DNA of 64,000 nucleotides from Chitinimonas koreensis (GTDB lineage Bacteria; Pseudomonadota; Gammaproteobacteria; Burkholderiales; Chitinimonadaceae): contig NZ_CP060704.1 of assembly GCF_014353015.1 (NCBI RefSeq), positions 496,001 to 560,000 of the forward strand, read 5' to 3'. Position 1 is the stretch's first letter. Every line of letters begins with the position of its first letter. Made by a program: the position numbers and the translations under genes. Positions 15,372 to 23,883 of the stretch are shown one piece after another. The notes beneath the pieces were generated by a model that saw only the letters and a list, made by a program, of their open reading frames with translations, ran no database searches and was not told the origin of the DNA.

Positions 15372-17360
15372 TCAGTCGAGGCGCCGGAACACGCCGTACT
15401 GCTCGTCGCCGCCGGTCCACAGCGGCAGCCACGCGTAGCCGGGCGCCAGCTGCATCTTCAACTGCTCGAGCACGGCCGGGCCGCGCGCCTGGTCGTAGCG
15501 GCTCCACACCAGGTAGCGCACCTTCTGGCTGCGCAGCCATTGCAGCGCGTCCGGCCGGTTGCCGCGGTAGATCGCGCGGATCAGCTCGGTCCGCTCGTTG
15601 ATGAAATCGGGCGAGCCGCGCCACTGCGACTCGTGATCGGGCCAGCCGGCCGCCGACGGTTGGCCGGCGTGCAGGGCGAAGGCGCTCGACGGGCTGTAGG
15701 CGCCTTGCTCCACGCTCTCCAGCACCAGGCCGCGCGGCGCGGCGCGCAGCCAGTCGACGATGGCGCGCTGGGCGCGGTCGTCGCGCAGCCAGCCGTCGCC
15801 CTGCAGGCGGCCGGCATGCGGCCGCGGCGTCTCGATCCAGCTGTGCGCCAGCGGCAACAGGTAGGTCAGCACGGCGACCGCCGGTAGCAGGGCCAGCGCG
15901 CGCCAAAGCCGGTTCGGCCGGGCCAGGTTGAGCGCCGACAGCCAGACCAGCGCGGCCGGGTAGAGCCAGGACCACCACTTGAGCGTGGTGTTGAAGCGCT
16001 GGTAGCGGTCGCCGCCGGGATCGTCGACCGTGACGAATTCGCCCAGCAGCCAGAACGCCAGCACCGCCAGTCCCGACCACCAGGCCAGCCGCCGGCCCGG
16101 TCCCTGCAACAGGCTCAGCGCCACCAGCCAGGCGATCGGCCACCACAGCACCAGCCCTTGCCGCCACGGCGTATGGTCGTTGGCCCCGGTCAGCACCAGC
16201 GGCGTGCTCAACGCGTTCGGCGCGAAATGGCCGAGGAAGGGGTAGAGCAGGAACAGCGCGGCGGCGCCGCCGAGCGCCAGCGGCCGCCCGTGGAGCGCCT
16301 GCCGGCCGCGCCAGCGGTAGGCCAGCCAGCCGGCCACCAGCAGCGCCTGCAGCGGGAACACCCAGGTGTTGACCGCCAGCGTCAGCGGCACGGTGGCGCC
16401 GAGTGCGCCGGCGAGCAGGCGGTCGTCGCCGCCGGCCGCCGCGCCGTCTTCCGCGCGCTCCAGCCGCGCCATCAGCGCCAGCGCGAAGAACAGCAGCACG
16501 AAGCCGCCCAGCGGCGGGTGGACGTCGCCCAGGTGCAGCAGGTAGGACGGCGTCTCCAGCGGCAGGTCGCGCACCGCGGCCGCCTCCGGGCTGCCGGGTG
16601 CGGCGGCCTTGCCGAACCAGGCCTGGCCCCACGCGACCGGGATCTCCTGGTCGTACAGGCCGATGAAGCGGGTGTTGGCCCAGACCTGGGCGATGGCGTT
16701 GCCGGGGTACAAGGCCGTCAGCAGCGGCGCGATGCCGGTGCCGCCGAGCAGCAGGGCGGCGACCAGCAGGCCGCGCAGCGCCGGCGGGCGGACCCAGCGG
16801 CCGGCGACGCTCCAGCCCAGGCTGCCCAGGAGGCCGAACACCAGCGCGCCGCCGAGGTTCATCGCCGGCCCGGCCGCCAGGCCCAGCCAGCGCCCCAGGA
16901 GGGCGGTGCCGTAGTGCAGGAAGCCGTAGTAGAAGTCGAAGCGGTAGCCGGGCAGCCAGCGGTCGGGCGGCGGCAGCGTGTCGCCGCCGAGGTAGTTGCT
17001 GACGAAGTAGAGGTCGGTGATCTTCTCGGCGGTCGGCTCGAGGTCCGGATAGGCGAGCCGCCAGCCCAGCACCAGCAGGAAGGGCACGGCGAACGGCAGC
17101 TGGGCGAGCGCGATCGCGCGGGCGTCGCCGCGCCGCCGCCACAGCAGCCAGGCGGCCACCGCCGTGCTGACCGGCCACAGGCCGGAGAGGCCGCCGAGCC
17201 CGACGAAATGCTCGGCGAAGAAGCCGAGCAGGCACAGCCCGAGCACGCCGGCGGCGCGGGCGATCTGCGTGTCGGGCAGCCAGCGCGCCAGCGCGGCGGC
17301 CAGGCCCGCCAGGTTCACCAGCAGGATGGCCACGGTCAGGGCCAGGTAGATTGCGAGCAC
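15372..17360 (-). CDS. DUF2298-type polytopic membrane protein
   Basis: The 662-aa product has about 14 or more hydrophobic segments. The hallmark regions are EKITDLYFVSNYLGGDTLPP, PGYRFDFYYGFLHYGTALLGRW and LHLGDVHPP, which match the DUF2298 (Chlor_Arch_YYY) family. That family resembles dolichyl- or polyprenyl-phosphate-dependent glycosyltransferases of the GT-C fold; a role in sugar transfer in the envelope is inference only. I chose a GTG start at 17360 because AGGAG lies five bases before it; the upstream in-frame ATG at 17447 would add 29 non-hydrophobic residues. No neighbouring gene points to a pathway. Confidence 0.75.
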   Translation of the reverse strand: MLAIYLALTVAILLVNLAGLAAALARWLPDTQIARAAGVLGLCLLGFFAEHFVGLGGLSGLWPVSTAVAAWLLWRRRGDARAIALAQLPFAVPFLLVLGWRLAYPDLEPTAEKITDLYFVSNYLGGDTLPPPDRWLPGYRFDFYYGFLHYGTALLGRWLGLAAGPAMNLGGALVFGLLGSLGWSVAGRWVRPPALRGLLVAALLLGGTGIAPLLTALYPGNAIAQVWANTRFIGLYDQEIPVAWGQAWFGKAAAPGSPEAAAVRDLPLETPSYLLHLGDVHPPLGGFVLLFFALALMARLERAEDGAAAGGDDRLLAGALGATVPLTLAVNTWVFPLQALLVAGWLAYRWRGRQALHGRPLALGGAAALFLLYPFLGHFAPNALSTPLVLTGANDHTPWRQGLVLWWPIAWLVALSLLQGPGRRLAWWSGLAVLAFWLLGEFVTVDDPGGDRYQRFNTTLKWWSWLYPAALVWLSALNLARPNRLWRALALLPAVAVLTYLLPLAHSWIETPRPHAGRLQGDGWLRDDRAQRAIVDWLRAAPRGLVLESVEQGAYSPSSAFALHAGQPSAAGWPDHESQWRGSPDFINERTELIRAIYRGNRPDALQWLRSQKVRYLVWSRYDQARGPAVLEQLKMQLAPGYAWLPLWTGGDEQYGVFRRLD

Positions 17361-17444
17361 GGCTTCTCCTCGATGCGGCAGGTGCGGCAGGGGATGCGAA
17401 GGGGCTGCGCGCCGGCCGGCGGGTATCGTTCCCAGCGGAGGACG

Positions 17445-17470
17445 CAAAAAAGCCGGCCTCGCGGCCGGCT
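17445..17470 (-). terminator. Rho-independent terminator of argB
   Basis: Self-complementary AGCCGGCC-TCGC-GGCCGGCT (17451-17470) is followed on the minus strand by six U residues (A6 at 17445-17450). It is 7 nt after the argB stop. Confidence 0.9.
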
Positions 17471-17477
17471 CGGACGA

Positions 17478-18377
17478 TCACTCGTCGCGCTGGATCATGG
17501 TGCCGACGCCGTGGTCGGTCAGCACCTCGAGCAGCAGCGCGTGCTTCACCCGGCCGTCGATCACGTGCACCGAGTTGACGCCGTTGATCGCGGCCTCGAG
17601 CGCCGACGAGATCTTGGGGATCATGCCGCCCGAGATGGTGCCTTCGGCCACCAGCTGGTCGACCAGCTTCGGCGTGAGGCCGGTCAGCAACTGGCCCTGC
17701 TGGTCGAGCACGCCGGGCGTGTTGGTCATCAGGATCAGCTTCTCGGCCTTGAGCACTTCGGCCAGCTTGCCGGCGACCAGGTCGGCGTTGATGTTGAACG
17801 CCTCGCCGCCGGGGCCGACGCCGATCGGCGCGATCACCGGGATGAAGTCGCGGGTGTCGAGCAGGGCCACCAGCTCCGGATCGATGCTCTCGATCTCGCC
17901 GACCTGGCCGATGTCGATGCGCTCGTCGTCCTCGCCGCCCTTGAGGTACATCTTCTTGGCGCGGATGAAGTGGCCGTCCTTGCCGGTCAGGCCGACGGCG
18001 CGGCCGCCGTGCTGGTTCAAGAGGCTGACGATCTCCTTGTTCACCAGGCCGCCGAGCACCATCTCGACGATGTCCATGGTCTCGGCATCGGTCACCCGCA
18101 TGCCCTGGACGAACTCGCCCTGCTTGCCGACGCGGTTGAGCAGGTCGTTGATCTGCGGGCCGCCGCCGTGCACCACCACCGGGTTCATGCCGACCAGCTT
18201 GAGCAGCACCACGTCGCGGGCGAAGCCTTCCTTGAGCTCGGGTTCGGTCATCGCGTTGCCGCCATACTTGATCACGATGGTCTTGTCGTAGAAGCGGCGG
18301 ATATAGGGCATGGCCTCGGCCAGTACGGCAGCCTTGTCGGCGGCGGCCTGGGCGGAGATCGGTTCGACGGCGGGCAT
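17478..18377 (-). CDS. argB: Acetylglutamate kinase
   Basis: Phosphorylates N-acetyl-L-glutamate, the second step of arginine synthesis. The 299-aa product shows the amino-acid kinase landmarks: IVIKYGGNAM near residue 34, VVVHGGGPQIND, AVGLTGKDG, PVIAPIGVG, NINADLVAGKLAEVLKAEKLILMTN and GMIPKISSALEAA. The long N-terminal helix before the kinase core is typical of hexameric, arginine-inhibited enzymes such as that of Pseudomonas. It stands alone and ends in a strong terminator. The tetR efflux operon diverges upstream. Confidence 0.97.
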   Translation of the reverse strand: MPAVEPISAQAAADKAAVLAEAMPYIRRFYDKTIVIKYGGNAMTEPELKEGFARDVVLLKLVGMNPVVVHGGGPQINDLLNRVGKQGEFVQGMRVTDAETMDIVEMVLGGLVNKEIVSLLNQHGGRAVGLTGKDGHFIRAKKMYLKGGEDDERIDIGQVGEIESIDPELVALLDTRDFIPVIAPIGVGPGGEAFNINADLVAGKLAEVLKAEKLILMTNTPGVLDQQGQLLTGLTPKLVDQLVAEGTISGGMIPKISSALEAAINGVNSVHVIDGRVKHALLLEVLTDHGVGTMIQRDE

Positions 18378-18489
18378 GGGCGATCCTCGGCGGATTGGGG
18401 GGAAGGGTTGAGCCCGATTTTAGCCGTTCGTCGCCCGAGAAGCGCGCTGCGCTTGCCGTAGCCAGGGTAATTGCACTACATTGCCGAAA

Positions 18490-18511
18490 AGTAAATGAGC
18501 ATTCATTTACT
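18490..18511. promoter_or_regulatory. Probable TetR operator palindrome
   Basis: AGTAAATGA-GCAT-TCATTTACT is a perfect 9-bp inverted repeat with a 4-nt centre, located 42 nt upstream of the tetR start. Operators of TetR/AcrR regulators of RND pumps often contain a palindrome of this kind (arms reading AAATGA or similar). The nearby TAATATATT suggests it overlaps a promoter, so binding would repress the operon. Confidence 0.75.
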
Positions 18512-18553
18512 AATATATTGTTCGTACCCGATTCCCCAGGAACCCTCGTCCCC

Positions 18554-19242
18554 ATGTCCAAGTCCGCATCTGTTCCATCCGGTCCGCGCGATGCCCCGAG
18601 ACGGCGGCGCGCTGGACGCGCCGCAAGGATGCGCGGCCCGGCGAGATCCTCGACGCGGCGCTCGAGCTGTTCGTCGCGCGCGGCTTCGCCGCCACCAAGG
18701 TCGAGGACATCGCCCGCGCCGCCGGCGTGACCGCCGGCACCATCTACCGCTACTACGCCAACAAGGAAGACATGCTCAAGGCGGTCATCCAGGAGTCGTA
18801 CGAGCGGACCTATCTCGAGGGCGACCAGCTGTTCGCCCAGTTCCGCGGTACCGGCCCCGAGTTGCTGGCCGAGGTGATCCGCGCCTGGTGGCGGCTGGTC
18901 GGCTCGACCCGCCTGAGCGGCCTGCCCAAGCTGATGATCGCCGAGGCCGCCAACTTCCCCGAGCTGGCCCAGTTCCACCGCGAGGCGGTGATCGAGCGCG
19001 GCGAGGGCTATATCGCGCGGGCGATCGAATACGGCATCGCGCGCGGCGAATTCCGCCCGTTGCCGGTCGACATCGCCGTCAAGGTGGTCTGCGCGCCGGT
19101 GGTGATGGCCATGATCTGGCGCCACGCGCCGCTGCCATGCAACGCCGGCGATCTCGATATCGAGCGCTACCTCGACGAAGTGATCCATACATTGATTCAA
19201 GGCCTGGCCGTCCGACCGGCCGGGTCCAACCCGGAGAGATAA
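18554..19242 (+). CDS. TetR-family efflux regulator, frameshifted in this sequence
   Basis: N-terminal helix-turn-helix: EILDAALELFVARGFAATKVEDIARAAGVTAGTIYRYYANKEDMLKAV. The C-terminal ligand domain ends at 19242, 2 nt before the membrane-fusion gene, so this repressor is the first gene of the operon it probably controls. The start codon at 18554 (MSKSASVPSGPRDAP) and the HTH lie in different frames. Adding one C to the C4 run in GCCCCGAG (18593-18598) joins them and gives 229 aa, so an indel error is likely. The HTH frame alone lacks a good start. Self-regulation through the palindrome at 18490-18511 is inferred. Confidence 0.85.
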
Positions 19243-19244
19243 AT

Positions 19245-20288
19245 ATGATGCGCAGTACCCTGAGCCTGACCCTGCTGGCGGCGGCCCTGCTGACCGCCTG
19301 CGGCAAGACCGAGGCGCAGCACGAGGACGTGCGGCCGGTCCGTACCACGCTGGCCAAACCCGACGGCCTGGCGGTCGGCGCCAGCTATTCGGGCGAGATC
19401 CGCGCCCGCCGCGAGGCGCAACTGGGCTTCCGCGTGCCCGGCCAGGTGGTCGAGCGCTACGTCGAGCTCGGCCAGCGGGTGAAGGCCGGCCAGCCGCTGC
19501 TGCGCATCGACGGCAAGGACGCCGCGCTGCAGCAGGCGGCGGCCAGGAGCCAGTTCGACAAGGCGCGGATGGACCACGAACGCGCGGTGCAGCTGCGCAG
19601 CCAGGGCTTCGTCAGCCAGGCCAACGTCGACGCGGCCAAGGTGGCGCTCGACGCCGCCCGCGCGCAATACAGCCTGAGCAGCAACCAGGGCGGCTACACC
19701 ACGCTGCGCGCCGAGCGCGCCGGCGTGGTGACGGCGCTCACCGCCGAGGTCGGCCAGGTGGTGGCGGCCGGCACGCCGGTGGTGAAGCTGGCCGAGGACG
19801 GCGAGCGCGAGGTGCTGGTGAGCGTGCCCGAATCGCGCGTGGGCGAACTGCGTGCCGCCGGCGAGCTCGGCGTGACGCTGTGGGCCGCGCCGGGCAAGCG
19901 CTACGCCGCCAAGCTGCGCGAGCTGGCGCCCGACACCGACCCGGTGACGCGCACCTACGCCGCGCGCATCACCGTGCTCGATCCGGACGAGGCGCTGGGC
20001 CTGGGCATGACTGCCAACGTGTTGCTGCCGGGCCAGGCCGGCGAGACCGGCTTCCACCTGCCGCTGACCGCGATCTACGACCAGACCGGCCAGCCGCGCG
20101 TGTGGGTGGTCGACCCGAAGGAGAGCCGCGTGCACGCCCGGCCGGTGCGGCTGGCCGCGGTGCGCAACGACGTGGTGCTGGTGGCGGCCGGGATCAAGGC
20201 CGGCGAGACGGTGGTGACCGCCGGCGCGCATCTGCTGCATGAAAACCAGAAGGTGCGGGTGGCGGAAAGCCAACTCGCCCGCCAGTGA
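19245..20288 (+). CDS. RND efflux periplasmic adaptor (membrane fusion lipoprotein)
   Basis: Links the inner-membrane pump to the outer-membrane channel. The 347-aa product has a lipoprotein signal with lipobox LLTAC (Cys19), a biotinyl-lipoyl half (QVVERYVELGQRVKAGQPLLRIDGKDAA), a coiled-coil hairpin (AAARSQFDKARMDHERAVQLRSQGFVSQANVDAAKVALDAARAQY) and a beta-barrel/membrane-proximal C-terminus. GGAGAG precedes the first of two tandem ATGs. It follows tetR by 2 nt and precedes the RND pump by 201 nt, which contains composite repeat copy 3. Confidence 0.92.
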   Translation: MMRSTLSLTLLAAALLTACGKTEAQHEDVRPVRTTLAKPDGLAVGASYSGEIRARREAQLGFRVPGQVVERYVELGQRVKAGQPLLRIDGKDAALQQAAARSQFDKARMDHERAVQLRSQGFVSQANVDAAKVALDAARAQYSLSSNQGGYTTLRAERAGVVTALTAEVGQVVAAGTPVVKLAEDGEREVLVSVPESRVGELRAAGELGVTLWAAPGKRYAAKLRELAPDTDPVTRTYAARITVLDPDEALGLGMTANVLLPGQAGETGFHLPLTAIYDQTGQPRVWVVDPKESRVHARPVRLAAVRNDVVLVAAGIKAGETVVTAGAHLLHENQKVRVAESQLARQ

Positions 20289-20332
20289 GCCTGGGGGCGG
20301 TGGTGGCTTCTGCTCTGAATCAATCCTGGTAC

Positions 20333-20444
20333 CGGCCCCGGCAAAGCCGGGTGCTTGCGGCCAGCTTGAACTCGACCACCGGCTCACCCTGATTAATCCC
20401 GACTCCCCCGCCCTCGCCCCAGCGAGGGAGCCTCGCTGCGCTCG
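20333..20444 (+). repeat. Composite intergenic repeat, copy 3
   Basis: Left hairpin CCCGGC-AAA-GCCGGG (20337-20351), spacer of about 45 nt containing CTGATTAATC, then ACTCCCCCGCCCTCGCC and AGCGAGGGAGCCTCGCTGCGCTCG (20402-20444). It separates the adaptor gene from the RND pump gene in one operon. Confidence 0.8.
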
Positions 20445-20489
20445 ATGGCACGTTCGCCACGGGTCAGCGCATAAGAAGGAGGCCGCGCG

Positions 20490-23400
20490 ATGCGCGATTT
20501 CAACCTGTCCGACTGGGCGCTCAAGCACCAGCAGCTGGTGCTGTATTTCATCGTGATCTTCATGCTGGCCGGCGTGTTCGCCTACACCCGGCTGGGCCAG
20601 AAGGAAGACCCCGAGTTCACCTTCAAGGCGATGGTGATCCAGACCTACTGGCCCGGTGCCAGCGCCAAGGATATGGAGCTGCAGGTCACCGACAAGCAGG
20701 AGAAGAAGCTGCAGGAGATGGCCGAGATCGAGTACGTGCGCTCGTATTCGAAGGCCGGCGAGAACCAGCTGCTGATCAACCTCAAGGAAGGCGTGCCGCC
20801 CAAGCAGGTGCCCGAGCTGTGGTACCAGGTCCGCAAGAAGATGTCGGACATCCGCCATACGCTGCCGGCCGGCGTGCAGGGGCCGTTCTTCAACGACGAG
20901 TTCGGCGACACCTTCGGCAATCTCTACGCCTTCACCAGCGACGGCTTCGGCTACGCCGAGCTCAAGCGCTACGTCGACGCGGTGCGCGCCGAGCTCTTGC
21001 GCGTGCCCGACGTCAACAAGGTCGACTACGTCGGCGTGCAGGACGAGAAGATCTACGTCGAGACCAGCAACGCCAAGCTGGCCTCGCTCGGCATCGACCC
21101 GCAGCTGGTGTTCCAGACGCTGCAGGCGACCAACGCGGTGGTGCCGGCCGGCGTGGTCGAGACCGGCAGCGAGCGCGTCGCGCTGCGCGTGACCGGCGAG
21201 TTCGACTCGGTCGAGGCGATCCGCAACATCGGCATCCGCGCCAATGGCCGCTCGCTGCGGCTCGGCGACGTCGCCCGCGTCTATCGCGGCTACACCGATC
21301 CGACCGCCATGAAGCTGCGCCACAACGGCCAGGAGGCGATCGGCCTGGCGGTCAGCATGAGAAAGGGCGGCGACGTCATCAAGCTCGGGGAGGCGCTCGA
21401 CGCCACCATGAGGCGCGTCAAGGCCGAGCTGCCGGTCGGCATCGAGGCGCACGCGGTGTCGGACCAGCCCAAGGTGGTCAAGGATTCGATCAAGGAATTC
21501 GTCAAGAGCCTGGCCGAGGCGGTGGTGATCGTGCTGGCGGTCAGCTTCCTGTCGCTGGGCCTGCGCACCGGCCTGGTGGTCGCGCTGTCGATCCCGCTGG
21601 TACTGGCGATGACCTTCCTGGTCATGTACGCCTTCGGCCTCGACCTGCAACGCATCTCGCTCGGCGCGCTGATCATCGCGCTGGGCCTCCTGGTCGATGA
21701 CGCGATCATCGCGGTCGAGATGATGGCGCTCAAGCTCGAGCAGGGCTGGGACCGCGTGCGCGCGGCCACCTATGCCTACACCAGCACCGCCTTCCCGATG
21801 CTGACCGGCACGCTGATCACCGCCGCCGGCTTCATGCCGGTCGGCCTGGCGAAGTCCAACGCCGGCGAATACACCGTGTCGATCTTCCAGGTGGTCGGCA
21901 TCTCGCTGATCCTGAGCTGGGTGGTGGCGGTGCTGTTCACGCCCTACCTGGGCTACAAGCTCCTGCCCGAAATGGCCCATCACGGCGACGAGGACGCGGT
22001 CTACCACAAGCCCTTCTACCAGCGCTTCCGCCGGCTGGTGAGCTGGTGCCTCGAATACCGCAAGACGGTGATCCTGATCACGGTGGTGCTGTTCGTGGTC
22101 GCGGCCGGCCTGTTCAAGTTCGTGCCCAAGCAGTTCTTCCCGGCCTCCAACCGGCCCGAGCTGATGGTCGACGTCTGGCTGCCGCAGGCCTCGACCTATG
22201 CCCAGACCGAGCAGCAGGTGAAGGCGCTCGAGGCACGCCTCAAGCGCGAGCCGGACGTCGTCGGCGTGACCAGCTACGTCGGCAACGGCAGCCCGCGCTT
22301 CTACCTGCCGCTGGAGCAGCAGCTGCCCAACCTGAACTTCGGCCAGCTGATGGTGATGACCAAGAACGAGCACGTGCGCGACACGGTGCTGGTCAAGATC
22401 CAGGGCTGGTTCGAACGCGACTTCCCGCTGGTGCGCGGCCGGGTGACGCGGCTGGAGAACGGTCCGCCGGTCGGCTACCCGGTGCAGTTCCGGGTATCGG
22501 GCCCCGACGAGGCCAGGCTCAAGCCGGTGGCCGAGCAGGTGGCGGCCATCATGCGGGCCAACCCGCACATCCGCCACGTCAACACCGACTGGAGCGAGCG
22601 GGTCAAGGTGATGCGGCTCGAAGTCGACCAGGACAAGGCGCGCGCGCTCGGCATGACCTCGCAACAACTGAGCGTGGCCCTGCAGAACTCGCTCAGCGGC
22701 GTGACGGTGACGCAGTACCGCGAGCACGACCGCACCATCGACGTGGTGGCGCGGCTGGACCGGCCCGAGCGTACCGACCTCAACAACCTCAAGGACGCCA
22801 AGGTCTACCTGCCCGGCGGCCGCTTCGTGCCGGTGAGCCAGATCGCCCACCTCAAGCTCGAGAGCGAGGAGAGCATCATCTGGCGGCGCAACCGCATGCC
22901 GACCATCTCGGTGCGCGCCGACGTCGAAGGCGCCCAGGCGCCCGACGTGACCATGGCGCTGTGGCCGAAGATCCAGGAGGTGCGCGCCAAGCTGCCGATC
23001 GGCTACGAGATCGAGATCGGCGGCTCGCAGGAATCGAGCGTCAAGGGCCAGAGCTCGATCATGGCGGTGATGCCGCTGATGCTGCTGACGGTGATGACGC
23101 TGCTGATGTTCCAGCTGCAGAACATCTCCAAGATGCTGCTGGTGCTGCTGACCGCACCGCTGGGCATGATCGGGGTGGCGGCCATCCTGCTGCTGTTCCA
23201 GGTGCCGTTCGGCTTCGTCGCCCAGCTCGGCGTGATCGCGCTGGCCGGCATGATCATGCGCAACTCGGTGATCCTGGTCGACCAGATCGACCAGCACGTC
23301 AAGGAAGGCGAACACATCTGGCACGCGATCGTCGAATCGGCGGTGCGGCGCTTCAGGCCGATCATGCTGACCGCCGCGGCGGCCATCCTGGCGATGATCC

Positions 23401-23540
23401 CGCTGACGCGCTCGACCTTCTGGGGGCCGATGGCCTGGTCGATCATGGGCGGGCTGTTCGTGGCGACGCTGCTCACCCTGCTGTTCCTGCCGGCGCTGTA
23501 TGCGGCCTGGTACCGGGTGCGCAAGCCGCTGGATGCTTGA
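20490..23540 (+). CDS. RND efflux transporter (HAE1/AcrB-type inner-membrane pump)
   Basis: Proton-driven drug/substrate exporter. The 1016-aa product has the RND layout of 12 membrane helices and two large periplasmic loops. TM4 carries the proton-relay acids in ALGLLVDDAIIAVEMM, and the second half ends with EHIWHAIVESAVRRFRPIMLTAAAAILAMIPLTRS, a typical RND stretch. The N-terminus (FNLSDWALKHQQLVLYFIVIFMLAGVFAYTRLGQKEDPEF) resembles TriC/VmeK-like subfamily rather than AcrB itself. Substrates cannot be predicted. It is preceded by the adaptor and followed by a TolC-like gene. Confidence 0.95.
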   Translation: MRDFNLSDWALKHQQLVLYFIVIFMLAGVFAYTRLGQKEDPEFTFKAMVIQTYWPGASAKDMELQVTDKQEKKLQEMAEIEYVRSYSKAGENQLLINLKEGVPPKQVPELWYQVRKKMSDIRHTLPAGVQGPFFNDEFGDTFGNLYAFTSDGFGYAELKRYVDAVRAELLRVPDVNKVDYVGVQDEKIYVETSNAKLASLGIDPQLVFQTLQATNAVVPAGVVETGSERVALRVTGEFDSVEAIRNIGIRANGRSLRLGDVARVYRGYTDPTAMKLRHNGQEAIGLAVSMRKGGDVIKLGEALDATMRRVKAELPVGIEAHAVSDQPKVVKDSIKEFVKSLAEAVVIVLAVSFLSLGLRTGLVVALSIPLVLAMTFLVMYAFGLDLQRISLGALIIALGLLVDDAIIAVEMMALKLEQGWDRVRAATYAYTSTAFPMLTGTLITAAGFMPVGLAKSNAGEYTVSIFQVVGISLILSWVVAVLFTPYLGYKLLPEMAHHGDEDAVYHKPFYQRFRRLVSWCLEYRKTVILITVVLFVVAAGLFKFVPKQFFPASNRPELMVDVWLPQASTYAQTEQQVKALEARLKREPDVVGVTSYVGNGSPRFYLPLEQQLPNLNFGQLMVMTKNEHVRDTVLVKIQGWFERDFPLVRGRVTRLENGPPVGYPVQFRVSGPDEARLKPVAEQVAAIMRANPHIRHVNTDWSERVKVMRLEVDQDKARALGMTSQQLSVALQNSLSGVTVTQYREHDRTIDVVARLDRPERTDLNNLKDAKVYLPGGRFVPVSQIAHLKLESEESIIWRRNRMPTISVRADVEGAQAPDVTMALWPKIQEVRAKLPIGYEIEIGGSQESSVKGQSSIMAVMPLMLLTVMTLLMFQLQNISKMLLVLLTAPLGMIGVAAILLLFQVPFGFVAQLGVIALAGMIMRNSVILVDQIDQHVKEGEHIWHAIVESAVRRFRPIMLTAAAAILAMIPLTRSTFWGPMAWSIMGGLFVATLLTLLFLPALYAAWYRVRKPLDA

Positions 23541-23572
23541 GCCTTCCGTGTCGGCCGAGGTGTGGGTGCCGG

Positions 23573-23688
23573 CCCCGGCGAAGCCGGGGCTTGGCTGGCG
23601 GAGATGGGTTCGGCGGGCGCGGCTTGCGCTGATCGACTCCTACTCCCCCGCCCTCGCCGCCGCGAGGGTGCCTCGCTGGCGCTCGTCG
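23573..23688 (+). repeat. Composite intergenic repeat, copy 4
   Basis: Left hairpin CCCCGGC-GAA-GCCGGGG (23573-23589); the right module is ACTCCCCCGCCCTCGCC plus GCGAGGGTGCCTCGCTGGCGCTCG (23642-23686). The whole closely follows copy 3 in order, spacing and orientation. Confidence 0.8.
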
Positions 23689-23883
23689 CGTATCTTTCGA
23701 GCGCAAGTGGCGGGTACGGTCGGATCAGGTTATCGCCAGTCACATCTAACGATCTGTAAATGACTGTATCCATTCACCGGGCGATTTACGCAGCGCGCAA
23801 AACTGACCTAGAATTCATTAATTATCCAAGTTAAAATACTGCACGGTATGTTTGTCTCGTGCGCCCATTCCAGAGGACCCACC

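Noticed and set aside
15301..23324. Long minus-strand open frames (about 1300 codons each) across DUF2298/argB and across the RND operon
   Set aside because: They are mirror frames of real genes with low-complexity translation and no recognisable motif; the true genes have family matches.
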